64,000 bases of DNA from Jeotgalibaca sp. MA1X17-3 (GCF_021513155.1 NZ_CP090983.1:1349001-1413000); one strand, 5' to 3'; counted from the first letter of the stretch, positions 29,595 to 38,920 are shown. The notes: generated from the sequence alone by a model not told the origin. Numbers and translations: made by a program.

Positions 29595-29703
29595 TAAAAA
29601 ATAGCCTTTCTGAGCATAACTCTTATGAATTAATTGTTTTTTCGTTATGCTTCTTACAACAGTTATTATTAAAAAAATATAGCAAGTGAGAGGAATAAAA
29701 TCG

Positions 29704-30510
29704 ATGAATAAAAAAATGATAACAACTTTAGCTATTTCAGCTATGGTATTTCTGGGTGGTTGTGCACAAGCAGAGGATGATACGCTAACCGTAGGAATGG
29801 AATTGCAATATCCACCCTTTGAAACAACTGACTCAAAAGGGGATCCAGAAGGAATTAGTGTTGATTTAGCTTATGCATTAGGTGAGTACTTAGATCGAGA
29901 TGTCGAAATTGAAAATATTTCCTGGAGTGGATTAATTCCAGCTATTCAATCTGAAAAAATCGATGTTATTATCTCCTCTATGTCGATTCGTCCAGATCGT
30001 GCAGAGAGTGTTTCTTTTTCAAAACCATATGCACACTCTACTTTAGGAATCTTGGCTAATAAAGACAGTGGTATCAAACGTGCCGAGGATTTAAATCAAG
30101 AAGGGGTAAATATTGCAGTTAAGGTAGGGACAACTGGATTCTTATACGTAACCGAGCAACTTCCTAATGCAACCGTCAATACCGTTGATAAAGCAGATAC
30201 TGCGATTTTAGAAGTATCACAAGGAAAGTCAGATGCTTTTTTATATGACCAAATGACTATTTATAACGCTCAAAAATCCTATCCAGACTCGACAGTTGCT
30301 TTATTAGAGCAATTTCAAGAAAATACAGAACCTTGGGCGATGGCTGTGAAGTTAGAAAATGAAGAATTATTAGAAGACATCAATGCATTCATCGATGAAT
30401 TTGAAGCGAATGGTGGATTTGATGAATTAGGCAATAAATATTTAGGGGAAATGAAACAAACATTTGACGATCTTGGTTTGGAGTTCTTCTTCCAGCCTAA
30501 ATCTGAATAA
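29704..30510 (+). CDS. Amino-acid ABC transporter, substrate-binding lipoprotein
   Basis: This is an extracellular solute-binding protein of family 3 (polar amino acids), anchored by lipid. The signal peptide and lipobox are MVFLGGC, with Cys near residue 21. The mature part begins with VGMELQYPPFE and contains VDVIISSMSIRPDRAE, typical of the fold. I take ATG 29704, with GAGAGGAAT upstream; the earlier in-frame start at 29686 would overlap that box. It is first of a three-gene importer. The substrate cannot be assigned, and no riboswitch or T-box is visible upstream. Confidence 0.9.
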   Translation: MNKKMITTLAISAMVFLGGCAQAEDDTLTVGMELQYPPFETTDSKGDPEGISVDLAYALGEYLDRDVEIENISWSGLIPAIQSEKIDVIISSMSIRPDRAESVSFSKPYAHSTLGILANKDSGIKRAEDLNQEGVNIAVKVGTTGFLYVTEQLPNATVNTVDKADTAILEVSQGKSDAFLYDQMTIYNAQKSYPDSTVALLEQFQENTEPWAMAVKLENEELLEDINAFIDEFEANGGFDELGNKYLGEMKQTFDDLGLEFFFQPKSE

Positions 30511-30537
30511 TCATAATTATTTAGAAGAGGGGACAAT

Positions 30538-31326
30538 ATGAAAAAAATTCTATCTATCTTTGTTAGTGATGGAGAAGAAACTTCGATTTATAAGAAAGTA
30601 TTCAACATGGCATTTCTTTTTTTGATTTTTTATCTGTTTTATAGATTTACATTGGACGGTTATACGATGAAATGGGAAACGTTAATACCATATATTGGAA
30701 AAATATTTGATGGATATAAAATGACCCTAATTATTACGTTCTTTGCCATGATTGTTTCTGTAATCTTAGGTTCTCTCCTGACGTTTTTTAATAGTAGCAA
30801 GCTTTTAATTTTACAATACTTAAGCAAATCTTATGTCGAAATCATAAGAGGCACGCCTTTTTTAGTTCAAATCATTTTTTTCTTTTATATTATTACACCC
30901 GCTTTTGGAATTGAAAATCGCTATTTTATTGGAATTTTAATTCTAGCAATCTTTTCCAGTGCCTATGTCAGTGAAATTATCCGGGCTGGAATTGAAAGTA
31001 TTGAGGAATCTCAACATGAAACAGCTCGTGCGGTTGGATTTACAACATTTCAAAAATATCGCTATGTAATCTTTCCTCAAGTCTTTAAAAGGATCCTACC
31101 ATCCTTAACGGGGCAGTTGTCTTCTTTAGTAAAAGATTCATCTTTGCTATCGGTTATTGCAGTGAGTGAATTTACATTAAAGATTCAAGAAATCACAGCT
31201 ATCAATTTTAGAACCTATGAGAACTACATTATATTAGCGGTGGGGTATTTGTTGATTACATTCCCTATATCAATTATTTCAAGAAAACTGGAAAGGAAGT
31301 TTAGCTATGAAACTCAAAATAAATAA
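30538..31326 (+). CDS. Amino-acid ABC transporter, permease
   Basis: This 262-residue inner-membrane permease of the HisM/GlnP type has about five membrane helices. It carries the EAA-type loop that contacts the ATPase (ESQHETARAVGFTTFQ) and the family motif IIRGTPFLVQ. It has the AGAGGGGACA box and follows the binding protein by 27 bases. It overlaps the ATPase start by 20 bases, indicating coupled translation. Confidence 0.92.
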   Translation: MKKILSIFVSDGEETSIYKKVFNMAFLFLIFYLFYRFTLDGYTMKWETLIPYIGKIFDGYKMTLIITFFAMIVSVILGSLLTFFNSSKLLILQYLSKSYVEIIRGTPFLVQIIFFFYIITPAFGIENRYFIGILILAIFSSAYVSEIIRAGIESIEESQHETARAVGFTTFQKYRYVIFPQVFKRILPSLTGQLSSLVKDSSLLSVIAVSEFTLKIQEITAINFRTYENYIILAVGYLLITFPISIISRKLERKFSYETQNK

Positions 31327-32026
31327 TTTAACAAAAAGTTTTGAGGGTGAAATAGTCCTAGATCATTTAGACTTGGAAATTGATGACGTTCACGCTTTAG
31401 CCATCGTAGGGGCATCTGGCGGGGGGAAAACAACCTTACTGCGAATTTTAGCTGGTTTGGAAAAGCCGGATTCTGGTCAAGTAATTGTGAATGGGAAAGA
31501 GATTATTTTTGAAGAAGAATATCTTCAGGAATATCGAAAAACGGTTGGAATGGTTTTTCAGTCGTATAATTTATTTCCACATATGACCGCAACTCAAAAT
31601 TTAGTAATTCCGTTAGAAAAAGTTCATCATATAGATAAAAAAACAGCAATTGACAAAAGTATAAAATTATTTGAAAAGTTTGATTTAAGCGAACATAAAG
31701 ATAAGTTACCTTTTCAATTATCAGGAGGACAACGACAACGTGTCGCGATTGCAAGAGCACTATCGTTTGATCCACAATTTTTGTTACTGGATGAACCCAC
31801 TTCAGCACTTGATCCTAGTCTCACTAAAAGTATTACCCAAACGATTAAGTCACTTAGTGATGATCAAAAAGACTTAATTTTAGTAACACATGAGATGTCG
31901 TTTGCTAAAAATTCTTGTGACTATTTTATTTTCATTTTAAACGGAAGAATTGAAGAACATGGAAGAAAAGAAAAGTTCTTTGGAGAAAATACTAAACCTG
32001 TTCTTAAACAATTTTTAACTGAGTGA
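31307..32026 (+). CDS. Amino-acid ABC transporter, ATP-binding protein
   Basis: This 239-residue ATPase energises the importer encoded just upstream. Walker A is GASGGGKTT, the signature LSGGQRQRVAIARAL, Walker B LLLDEPTSALDP and the H-loop VTHEMSF. It starts inside the permease end, with AAAGGAAG upstream. It belongs to the GlnQ/HisP family; the specific substrate is unknown. Confidence 0.93.
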   Translation: MKLKINNLTKSFEGEIVLDHLDLEIDDVHALAIVGASGGGKTTLLRILAGLEKPDSGQVIVNGKEIIFEEEYLQEYRKTVGMVFQSYNLFPHMTATQNLVIPLEKVHHIDKKTAIDKSIKLFEKFDLSEHKDKLPFQLSGGQRQRVAIARALSFDPQFLLLDEPTSALDPSLTKSITQTIKSLSDDQKDLILVTHEMSFAKNSCDYFIFILNGRIEEHGRKEKFFGENTKPVLKQFLTE

Positions 32027-32088
32027 TAATAATTAATAGAGTGGAGTATAAAAAGTATCAACAAATAATTTTAAAAGGAGAGGTCACT

Positions 32089-32408
32089 TTGGCATTAAGT
32101 GTACTAGCAATTATTTTTCTTAGTTTAATATTTTTAGCAATCGTATTACAAATTTTATTATATAGAAAAAAAGTAAATCAGATTTTAGTATTTTTATAGC
32201 AAATGTAGGATTAGCCTTGACATTAGCTTTTATTGTTTTTTCATCTCTTCCATCTAATTTTATTGAGAGAAAAATGATAGCAATATTTTTTGGCGTTTTA
32301 TCAATTATAGCTTTTATTACAAAAATAGGATTCAAACAATTTGATTTAGGAAGTAAAATTGTTCTAACAATTGCTATTATAGCGGGTTGTTTACAATTAT
32401 TTATATAA
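32089..32408 (+). pseudogene. Small membrane protein of unknown function, frameshifted in this sequence
   Basis: A TTG start at 32089 with AAAAGGAGAGG upstream opens a frame (ALSVLAIIFLSLIFLAIVLQ) that stops at 32199. A second frame continues with IFIANVGLALTLAFIVF to 32408. One extra A in the seven-A run at 32165-32172 would join them into a 106-residue protein with about four hydrophobic segments. I do not recognise the family. It follows the amino-acid importer by 60 bases and shares its terminator, so it may be the last gene of that operon. Confidence 0.6.
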
Positions 32409-32436
32409 AATATAGTTTCATTAAAAAATAAAAATA

Positions 32437-32482
32437 AAAGAAACCCAGAAATTAGACTGAAAATCTAATTTTTGGGTTTCTT
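32437..32482. terminator. Strong bidirectional terminator
   Basis: A stem of about 18 bp (AGAAACCCAGAAATTAGA with its complement) and a short loop separate the forward importer operon from the reverse envelope operon. A-rich and T-rich flanks serve both directions. Confidence 0.85.
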
Positions 32483-32513
32483 TAGTTGAGTATTATACGG
32501 TTACCATATTCTA

Positions 32514-33734
32514 TTAATACGTATATTCATTTGCAGCATTCCATAAAAGGAACTCCGTAACACCATGATCATTTAATGCTTGAACTTGGGCTTTTACTTG
32601 AGCAGAACCGTAATTCTGATAATATCCAGCCCCAAGATAGGAAGCCGTAAAATCTTGTAACCACGGGCGTGTTACAGGTGTACGCTCTAGAGAATCAAGT
32701 AATGGTAGTTCGACCTTCATATATTCATCTACCAATTCATACGGATGTAAATCCGGACGATCAATTCCAAAATAAGAAGCACCCCAGTGACTAGGATAAA
32801 TCATGGAGGAAATGACATCTACATGATTTGATATCTGGCTAAAGTTTTGACCAATACCAGGTGCTTCCGGAACTGTGGCAGCATAACCAAAGATATCTAC
32901 AGAAACATCTACGCCATAAGGTAATAGTTTCTCATGTGCGTATTCAACAAAATCTGTAATTGCATCCACTCGTTTGGTTACATCATCGGTATCTTGAGTT
33001 GCATAATCTCCCATTTCATAAACTAAATCAGAACCCCATACTTCAAAACCTTCAGGAAAACGAACATAGTCAAATTGAATTTCTTTAAAACCTGCTTTTG
33101 CAGCTTCAATACCTACATTTACAGCATAGTCCCATGTTTCTTTCAAGAATGGGTTAATAAAAGCTTCTCCATTTCCTGCTTTCCAAACTCTTCCATCAGG
33201 ATAGCGGAAGGACATTTCAGGTTGATTTTCAGCAAGCAGACTATCTTTAAAAGCGACAATCCGCGCGATTGGATAAATTTGTTTTTCTTCCAATCGTTTT
33301 AAAAGACCATCCATATCATCAATGTAATCAACCGTATTTTTTTGAATATGTTCATTTTCTGATTCAAAATCAGCAGTGACATGTCCAGTATCATCTTTAA
33401 TGTCTATTACCATGGAGTTTAAGTTATTTCCGTCCATATAGGAAAGTAATTCTTCTACTTTATTAGGATTACCTGCCGAATAGGAAGTTAAGTATATTCC
33501 TTTTACTCCATCTTCTGGATAAGCAATCTCAATTCCACTATCATAATAAAATTTCTTTGGTAAATCTCCCATATCAGGAGCTTCTAAAAATTTGTTTTCT
33601 CGTAAAGTCAAAGTAGTAGGTGTTTTTACCGCACTTTCATCAGTTCCACTTTCACTAGCAAAAATAGATGTGGATGAAGATAAAACGAGAACAGTCAGTA
33701 GGCCAGTTGTTATTTGTTTCCATTTTGTATACAT
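32514..33734 (-). CDS. Secreted putative glycoside hydrolase (DUF4015 family)
   Basis: This 406-residue exported protein has an N-terminal signal peptide (residues 1-26, cut near FASES) and no lipobox. The rest matches the DUF4015 putative glycosyl hydrolase family, a TIM barrel: GVKGIYLTSYSAGN, NSMVIDIKDDTG, YPIARIVAFKD, EIQFDYVRFPEG, and near the end VTEFLLWNAANEYT. The DYVRFP strand likely carries an active-site acid. The real substrate is unknown; a cell-wall or surface glycan is plausible. It is last of a three-gene reverse operon of exported proteins. Confidence 0.8.
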   Translation of the reverse strand: MYTKWKQITTGLLTVLVLSSSTSIFASESGTDESAVKTPTTLTLRENKFLEAPDMGDLPKKFYYDSGIEIAYPEDGVKGIYLTSYSAGNPNKVEELLSYMDGNNLNSMVIDIKDDTGHVTADFESENEHIQKNTVDYIDDMDGLLKRLEEKQIYPIARIVAFKDSLLAENQPEMSFRYPDGRVWKAGNGEAFINPFLKETWDYAVNVGIEAAKAGFKEIQFDYVRFPEGFEVWGSDLVYEMGDYATQDTDDVTKRVDAITDFVEYAHEKLLPYGVDVSVDIFGYAATVPEAPGIGQNFSQISNHVDVISSMIYPSHWGASYFGIDRPDLHPYELVDEYMKVELPLLDSLERTPVTRPWLQDFTASYLGAGYYQNYGSAQVKAQVQALNDHGVTEFLLWNAANEYTY

Positions 33735-33737
33735 GAA

Positions 33738-34574
33738 TTATTCAACCTCTCTTTCCGGTGAAGCAATTACGGTTGGATCTACAAATTCATAGCCTTTTTC
33801 ACGTAAGCCATCCATAATATCTCCTATAGCTTCTGCCGTCCATTTCCGATCATGCATCAACAAGTTCGCGCCATCACCAAGAAATTCTGAATCGACCATT
33901 ATATCTGCCAAAGCAGTGGCATTCATATATTCTTCAACCCAGTCATATCCGTAGGTCCAGTTCATCATCGTCATTCCTTCTTGGTCCAAAATGTTCTTGG
34001 TATCTTCATTATATTGACCATAAGGAGCCCGTAAGAAACGAGGCTTTTCTCCAGTAATTTCTTCTACTAACTGATTGGTACTTGTGATTTCTTCTAGTTG
34101 CTCTTCATAGGAAAGGTCATGAAAGCTCGGATGAGAGTAGGAATGATTTCCAATTTCAAATCCCATATCGTAGACCGTACGAATAATATCTTTTGCATTC
34201 TGTTCTTCTAAGAACTGACCCATTACAAAGAAAATAGCATTTGCATTTTTACTCTGTACGGTCTCAGCAATTTGAATCGTATAACTGTCTGGTGGTTGAG
34301 GAGAATCATCAAAGGTTAATAAAGCTACTTTTGAATTAGCATCATGAATAGGTTGTACTGTAAAAATATCAGGATTTATTTGATATTCATACACAACCGG
34401 TTCTTTTTTCTCAGATTCTTGAGAACTGCTTGCAATCGTAGAGGAATTTTCTACTTCTTCACTCGTGATAGAAGATTCTTTTTCAGTAGCATTCTCAGAG
34501 CCAGTTGCTCCACTTGTACATCCAGAAAGAATGGCTAGAGATAGAATGGTAGTTATTGTTTTTTTAAATTTCAT
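33738..34574 (-). CDS. Polysaccharide deacetylase lipoprotein (NodB domain)
   Basis: This is a surface deacetylase, probably acting on peptidoglycan or another N-acetylated glycan. The lipobox LSGC (near residue 22) is followed by a Ser/Glu-rich linker, then a NodB domain. Motif 1 is TFDDSP, motif 2 is NHSYSHPSFH, motif 3 is RAPYGQYN, then WTYGYDW, and motif 5 is LLMHD. All metal and catalytic residues seem present. ATG 34574 has AAAGGAG in front; the earlier in-frame ATG at 34592 is part of that RBS region. It ends four bases before the DUF4015 gene. Confidence 0.9.
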   Translation of the reverse strand: MKFKKTITTILSLAILSGCTSGATGSENATEKESSITSEEVENSSTIASSSQESEKKEPVVYEYQINPDIFTVQPIHDANSKVALLTFDDSPQPPDSYTIQIAETVQSKNANAIFFVMGQFLEEQNAKDIIRTVYDMGFEIGNHSYSHPSFHDLSYEEQLEEITSTNQLVEEITGEKPRFLRAPYGQYNEDTKNILDQEGMTMMNWTYGYDWVEEYMNATALADIMVDSEFLGDGANLLMHDRKWTAEAIGDIMDGLREKGYEFVDPTVIASPEREVE

Positions 34575-34588
34575 TATGTATTCTCCTT

Positions 34589-35224
34589 TCACTTTTCAGT
34601 TTCTTCGGTTAATGATTCCGATAATTGGTTTACTTGTTCGTCAAATTGATTAAATAAGTCAGCTAATGGGCGAAGAGACTCTAAGTTTTGATCGCTCATC
34701 TCATTAAGAGAATCTACTCCGTTATATAAAGTATCAAAATCAGCTTCCTCTTCTCCAAGAGATTGGAAAACAACTTTTTCTTCTGATAATTGATTTTCAT
34801 AAGTTGAAATATAAGCATCCATGATTTTGTTGATTTCTTCTATGGTTTGAGTAAGAGATGAAATTTGTTCTAACGGGAGAGACTCTTCCTCAAAAGCGTT
34901 TAAATCTTCTACGTCTGTTTGTACTTCTTCAAGAACCTTTTTTAGTTTTTGAACTTCTTCTTCTCGACTCTCAACATTTTCAAATACAAGTGCAGACTCA
35001 TCTTGGAAATTCTTTAGTTCTGCATCAGTCAAAAGAGACTCATCAAAATCCCCTTGAATTTCCATTTCTTTATTTTGAATGGTATTTAACGAAACAACGA
35101 TTTCTTCTTTTTCTGAAGAAACTAAATCTACTTCTTTTTGAACATTTTGAATTTGATTTGTACAACCAGCCAACAAAATACTGCCTACCACAATTAACCA
35201 TTTAAAGTTCTTTTTCAAAACCAT
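34589..35224 (-). CDS. YkyA-like putative cell-wall-binding lipoprotein
   Basis: This 211-residue lipoprotein has lipobox LLAGC (near residue 20). Downstream it is almost entirely charged heptad-like helix, predicted coiled coil, resembling the YkyA family (putative cell-wall-binding lipoproteins). Only weak specific motifs exist, so the family call is moderate. It is first of the reverse operon; a promoter lies 35 bases upstream. The two following genes encode a deacetylase and a putative hydrolase, which suggests a shared envelope role. Confidence 0.75.
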   Translation of the reverse strand: MVLKKNFKWLIVVGSILLAGCTNQIQNVQKEVDLVSSEKEEIVVSLNTIQNKEMEIQGDFDESLLTDAELKNFQDESALVFENVESREEEVQKLKKVLEEVQTDVEDLNAFEEESLPLEQISSLTQTIEEINKIMDAYISTYENQLSEEKVVFQSLGEEEADFDTLYNGVDSLNEMSDQNLESLRPLADLFNQFDEQVNQLSESLTEETEK

Positions 35225-35258
35225 AACTCCTTCTTAGATATATTTGCCACACTTCACA

Positions 35259-35288
35259 ATTATACTGCAACACTATGCATATAATCAA
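35259..35288 (-). promoter_or_regulatory. Promoter of the reverse envelope operon
   Basis: On the reverse strand, -35 TTGATT (35283-35288) and -10 TATAAT (35259-35264) with 18 bp between. Confidence 0.65.
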
Positions 35289-35435
35289 CAGATGTAAAAG
35301 ACGATATGCTTTTAGTATCTTTCTGACGAGCTAACATTATTAGAAATCACACTGAAAGAACTTGAGCCTTTTTGTTTTGTCTTATTTCGTTTACAATAGA
35401 GGAGGTAAAAAAGTGAACATGAAAGAGGGAACAAA

Positions 35436-35903
35436 ATGATTGTATATTATTTGATAGCAATTTTATTGATTGCGATTGATCAGTTGAGTAAATGGTTTAT
35501 TGTGCAAAATTTTGAATTATATGGAGAGCAAGAATTAATTTCAGGTATCCTTTCATTATTTTACATTCAGAATAGAGGGGCAGCTTGGGGGATCTTTGAA
35601 GGAAGAATTTTCTTTTTCTTTCTCGTTACCATTTTCGTTGTGGGTTATATGATTTACTCCTTTCATAAATATAAAACAGATAGTAAACTAGTAGGGTGGA
35701 GTTTTTCGCTTATCTTAGCTGGAGCATTAGGTAATTTCATTGACCGAATGTTAAATGGATTTGTAGTAGACATGATCCGAATTGATTTTATGAATTTCCC
35801 TATTTTTAATATAGCGGACATTTGCCTAACAGTGGGAGTATTTTTGATGATTATTTATATTTTATTTATAGAAGGAAAAGAAAAAGGACTTTCAGAAAAG
35901 TAA
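35436..35903 (+). CDS. lspA: Lipoprotein signal peptidase (signal peptidase II)
   Basis: LspA removes signal peptides of prolipoproteins in the membrane; several such proteins are encoded nearby. The 155-residue protein has four predicted helices. The catalytic Asp residues lie in GNFIDRM and FNIADICL, and the NRGAAWG motif is present. ATG 35436 has GAGGGA upstream. rluD follows after 13 bases, the usual lactobacillal pair. Confidence 0.95.
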   Translation: MIVYYLIAILLIAIDQLSKWFIVQNFELYGEQELISGILSLFYIQNRGAAWGIFEGRIFFFFLVTIFVVGYMIYSFHKYKTDSKLVGWSFSLILAGALGNFIDRMLNGFVVDMIRIDFMNFPIFNIADICLTVGVFLMIIYILFIEGKEKGLSEK

Positions 35904-35916
35904 GGAGGCTATACGA

Positions 35917-36822
35917 GTGAAACCAGAAAAGATCATCCTTCATATTCAAAATGAAACAGGGCGTGTTGACAAAGTTATTGCGGAACTTCTTGAAAAATAT
36001 ACGCGATCTCAAATTCAATCTTGGATAAAACAAGGACATATCTTAATTAATAACAAACAAGTAAAAGTAAACTACAAAGTAAACCCTGGTGATTGCATCG
36101 TCTTAGAAGAACCAGAAGAAGAACCATTAAAAATGGAATCAGAGAATATTCCGTTAGATATTATCTTTGAAGATGAATCTGTTTTGGTAGTTAATAAACC
36201 ATCAGGTATGGTCGTACACCCTTCAAAAGGTCACGTAAGTGGAACTCTCGTAAATGCGTTACTCTTTCATGTGAATGAACTTTCAGAGGGAACGGCTTAT
36301 ATTAGACCGGGGATTGTTCATCGCATTGATAAAGATACATCGGGACTATTGGTTATTGCTAAAAATAATACTGCACACCAAAAATTAGCGGACCAATTTC
36401 ATGATCATACCATCGAGAGACAATACACAGCACTAGTCCATGGGAATGTTCAACATGAAGAGGGGACAATAGATGCACCTATTGGCAGAATGCAAAACAA
36501 TCGATTGAAACGGACGGTAGCAAAAGAAGGAAAGCCTGCGATCACGCACTTTACACGAATAGAAGAATTCCAGAAATTCACCTTACTGAAACTCCGTTTA
36601 GAAACGGGAAGAACCCATCAAATTCGTGTTCATATGGTCTATATTGGCCACCCACTTTTAGGTGATCCGATGTATGGACCCTTTGAAACGGTTCATAAGC
36701 AAGGACAGTTTCTTCATGCGGATACTTTGGGGTTCCTTCATCCAGTTACAAATGAATGGATGAAATTTCAAGCACCTCTGCCAGATTATTTCGAAAATAA
36801 ATTACGCGAATTAGCCGAATAG
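35917..36822 (+). CDS. rluD: 23S rRNA pseudouridine synthase, RluD type
   Basis: The product isomerises specific uridines in 23S rRNA. An N-terminal S4 RNA-binding domain (about residues 15-75) precedes the synthase domain, with catalytic Asp in HRIDKDTSGLLV (about residue 139) and LETGRTHQIRVH. It has 301 residues and a GTG start with TAAGGAGG upstream. It belongs to the RluA/RluD family (YlyB in Bacillus); exact target uridines are not readable. The stop is three bases before the pyr promoter. Confidence 0.93.
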   Translation: MKPEKIILHIQNETGRVDKVIAELLEKYTRSQIQSWIKQGHILINNKQVKVNYKVNPGDCIVLEEPEEEPLKMESENIPLDIIFEDESVLVVNKPSGMVVHPSKGHVSGTLVNALLFHVNELSEGTAYIRPGIVHRIDKDTSGLLVIAKNNTAHQKLADQFHDHTIERQYTALVHGNVQHEEGTIDAPIGRMQNNRLKRTVAKEGKPAITHFTRIEEFQKFTLLKLRLETGRTHQIRVHMVYIGHPLLGDPMYGPFETVHKQGQFLHADTLGFLHPVTNEWMKFQAPLPDYFENKLRELAE

Positions 36823-36824
36823 AA

Positions 36825-36969
36825 TTGACAGTCTCCTTTCATTTGATTATGATTACTCTTAATGAAATCATGAATACCTTTAAAATAGTCCAGAGAGGCT
36901 ATAAGGTCCCACATTCAAGCCACTCTTATGTGGAAATGGAACCCTTATGCTTCTTGCGTAAGGGTTTTT
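36825..36969 (+). promoter_or_regulatory. pyr operon promoter and PyrR attenuator
   Basis: The promoter is strong: -35 TTGACA (36825-36830), 17 bp, -10 TATGAT (36848-36853). The leader has the PyrR-binding loop AGTCCAGAGAGGCT (36887-36900). It then has a terminator, AACCCTTATGC pairing with GCGTAAGGGTT, followed by a T-run (36940-36969). PyrR bound to UMP is known to stabilise the anti-antiterminator and so favour this terminator. Confidence 0.9.
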
Positions 36970-37000
36970 ATCTATTTATTTATAAAAAAGGAGAATGAAT

Positions 37001-37542
37001 ATGAGAGAAGAAATTGGAATTATGGATGATGCTGCGATGAAACGTGCTTTAACAAGGATTACTCATGAAATATTAGAAAAGAATGGTGGAACAAAGAATC
37101 TTGTACTTGTTGGAATTCGTACGAGAGGAATCTTTTAGCAGAACGGATTGCTCAAAAGATGAAAGACTTCGAAGGTATTGAAGTACCAGTAGGAGAGTTA
37201 GACATTACATTATATAGAGATGATAAACATTATGCAGGAGATGGTAACCCCGTATTAAATAAAACAACCATTCCTTTTTCAATTGAAGGAAAACACGTTG
37301 TTCTCGTGGATGATGTACTGTTTACAGCAAGAACCATTCGTTCTGGAATGGATGCGATTATGGATTTAGGAAGAGCAAAGCGAATTACGGTTGCTATTTT
37401 GATTGATCGTGGTCATAGAGAACTCCCTATTAAAGCAGATTACGTAGGTAAGAATATTCCAACTGCTATTACTGAACAAATATCTGTCCAATTACAAGAA
37501 GTAGATGGAAAAGAACAAGTAACACTTGTTAAGGGGATATAA
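37001..37542 (+). pseudogene. pyrR: PyrR regulator / uracil phosphoribosyltransferase, frameshifted in this sequence
   Basis: PyrR is the UMP-sensing RNA-binding attenuator of pyr genes. The conceptual 180-residue protein has the PRPP motif VVLVDDVLFTART and DLGRAKRITVAILIDRGHRE. From ATG 37001 (AGGAGAATGAAT before it) the frame stops at TAG 37136-37138. The four T at 37133-37136 need a fifth to read GIFLAERIAQKM. A perfect PyrR binding loop stands upstream, so the protein is presumably functional and the lesion an error. Confidence 0.92.
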
Positions 37543-37560
37543 GGAAAAGGAGGGTACGTT

Positions 37561-38274
37561 ATGAATGACAAACCGATTGTAGCGTTAGACTTTTCAACGG
37601 TCGAAGAAACAAAAGATTTTTTACAGCTGTTCCAAGATGAATCTTTATATGTAAAATTGGGGATGGAACTATACTATCAAAATGGTCCTGAAGTTGTACG
37701 ATGGATTAAAGACTTAGGACATCAAATTTTTTTAGATTTAAAACTTCATGATATTCCGCATACAGTCTATCGAGCTATGAAAGGTCTAGCAGCTTTAGAT
37801 ATTGACATGATTAACGTTCATGCTGCAGGTGGATCAGAAATGATGAAGGCAGCTAAAACAGGAATTATGGATGGCACTCCCACTCATGCAGAAGTGCCTA
37901 AACTAATAGCCGTTACACAATTAACTTCGACCACAGAAGAAATGATGCATCAAGAGCAACTCATCCAAAGTAGTTTGATGGAAAGTGTCATTCATTATGC
38001 ACAGGTGAGTAAACGTGCAGGTCTAGATGGAGTTGTATGCTCCGCATGGGAGGCTGAACTTATTCAAAAAAGTACCTCGTCCAATTTTCTTTGTATAACT
38101 CCAGGAATTCGTCCATCCGGTAGTGTCTATGGGGATCAAAAACGAGTTGCAACACCTGAACTAGCTAAAGAGTTGGGTTCTTCCTATATTGTAGTCGGAC
38201 GACCCATTACGCAAGCAATAGATCCTCTTAGCGCTTACTTAGAAATAAAACAACAATGGAATGGAGAAAAATAA
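37561..38274 (+). CDS. pyrF: Orotidine 5'-phosphate decarboxylase
   Basis: PyrF makes UMP from OMP, the last step of pyrimidine synthesis. The 237-residue TIM-barrel protein has VALDFST at the start and the catalytic Lys-Asp array in FLDLKLHDIPHTV (about residues 58-70). PGIRPSG and GRPIT follow near the phosphate site. AAGGAGGG stands before ATG. It lies between pyrR and pyrE with short spacers. Confidence 0.96.
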   Translation: MNDKPIVALDFSTVEETKDFLQLFQDESLYVKLGMELYYQNGPEVVRWIKDLGHQIFLDLKLHDIPHTVYRAMKGLAALDIDMINVHAAGGSEMMKAAKTGIMDGTPTHAEVPKLIAVTQLTSTTEEMMHQEQLIQSSLMESVIHYAQVSKRAGLDGVVCSAWEAELIQKSTSSNFLCITPGIRPSGSVYGDQKRVATPELAKELGSSYIVVGRPITQAIDPLSAYLEIKQQWNGEK

Positions 38275-38278
38275 AAAC

Positions 38279-38914
38279 ATGAATATATCTGAAGAAGTAG
38301 CAAAAGCGTTATTGGATATTAAAGCTGTGACCCTAAGTCCTACCAAACCTTATACATGGGCATCAGGAATTAAAAGTCCAATCTATTGTGATAATCGCAT
38401 TACTATCAGTGTACCGTCTGTTCGAAAAAAAATTGCTCTTTCGTTAGCAAATTTAATTAAAGAAAAATATCCCGATGTAGAAGTGATTGCGGGAACCGCT
38501 ACAGCTGGTATTCCTCATGCCGCATTTGTAGCTCAAATTTTAGATTTACCAATGATTTATATCCGAAGCAAGGCAAAAGAACATGGAAAAACAAATCAGG
38601 TAGAAGGTCGGCTTGAAAACGGCCAAAAGGTGGTACTCATTGAAGATTTAATTTCCACAGGTGGAAGTGTCATTGAAGCTTCAAAAGCTACAGAAGAAGC
38701 TGGCGCGAACGTTTTGGGATGTGTTGCCATCTTCACATATGAAATGGCATTAGGGAAAAATAATTTTGCAACATCAGGATTTGAATTACACTGTCTATCC
38801 AACTACTCTACATTATTAGAAGTTGCACAAAGAGAAGAGTATATTAGTAAAGCAGAATTTGAATTGCTTATTAATTGGAGTAAAGCCCCTGAAAATTGGC
38901 AGCCAATCATTTAA
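38279..38914 (+). CDS. pyrE: Orotate phosphoribosyltransferase
   Basis: PyrE joins orotate to PRPP to give OMP. The protein shows the PRPP-binding motif VVLIEDLISTGGS (about residue 120), and WASGIKSPIYCDNR near the N-terminus. The best start is ATG 38279, with TGGAGAAAA nine bases upstream, giving 211 residues. ATG 38261 is in frame but lies inside pyrF and forms that RBS. Together with pyrF it forms OMP and UMP. Genes for making orotate are not in this operon. Confidence 0.95.
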   Translation: MNISEEVAKALLDIKAVTLSPTKPYTWASGIKSPIYCDNRITISVPSVRKKIALSLANLIKEKYPDVEVIAGTATAGIPHAAFVAQILDLPMIYIRSKAKEHGKTNQVEGRLENGQKVVLIEDLISTGGSVIEASKATEEAGANVLGCVAIFTYEMALGKNNFATSGFELHCLSNYSTLLEVAQREEYISKAEFELLINWSKAPENWQPII

Positions 38915-38920
38915 TAGAAT

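Noticed and set aside
29595..29703. T-box or riboswitch before the first amino-acid importer
   Set aside because: Only about 110 bases with one weak hairpin; no T-box sequence or aptamer signature.
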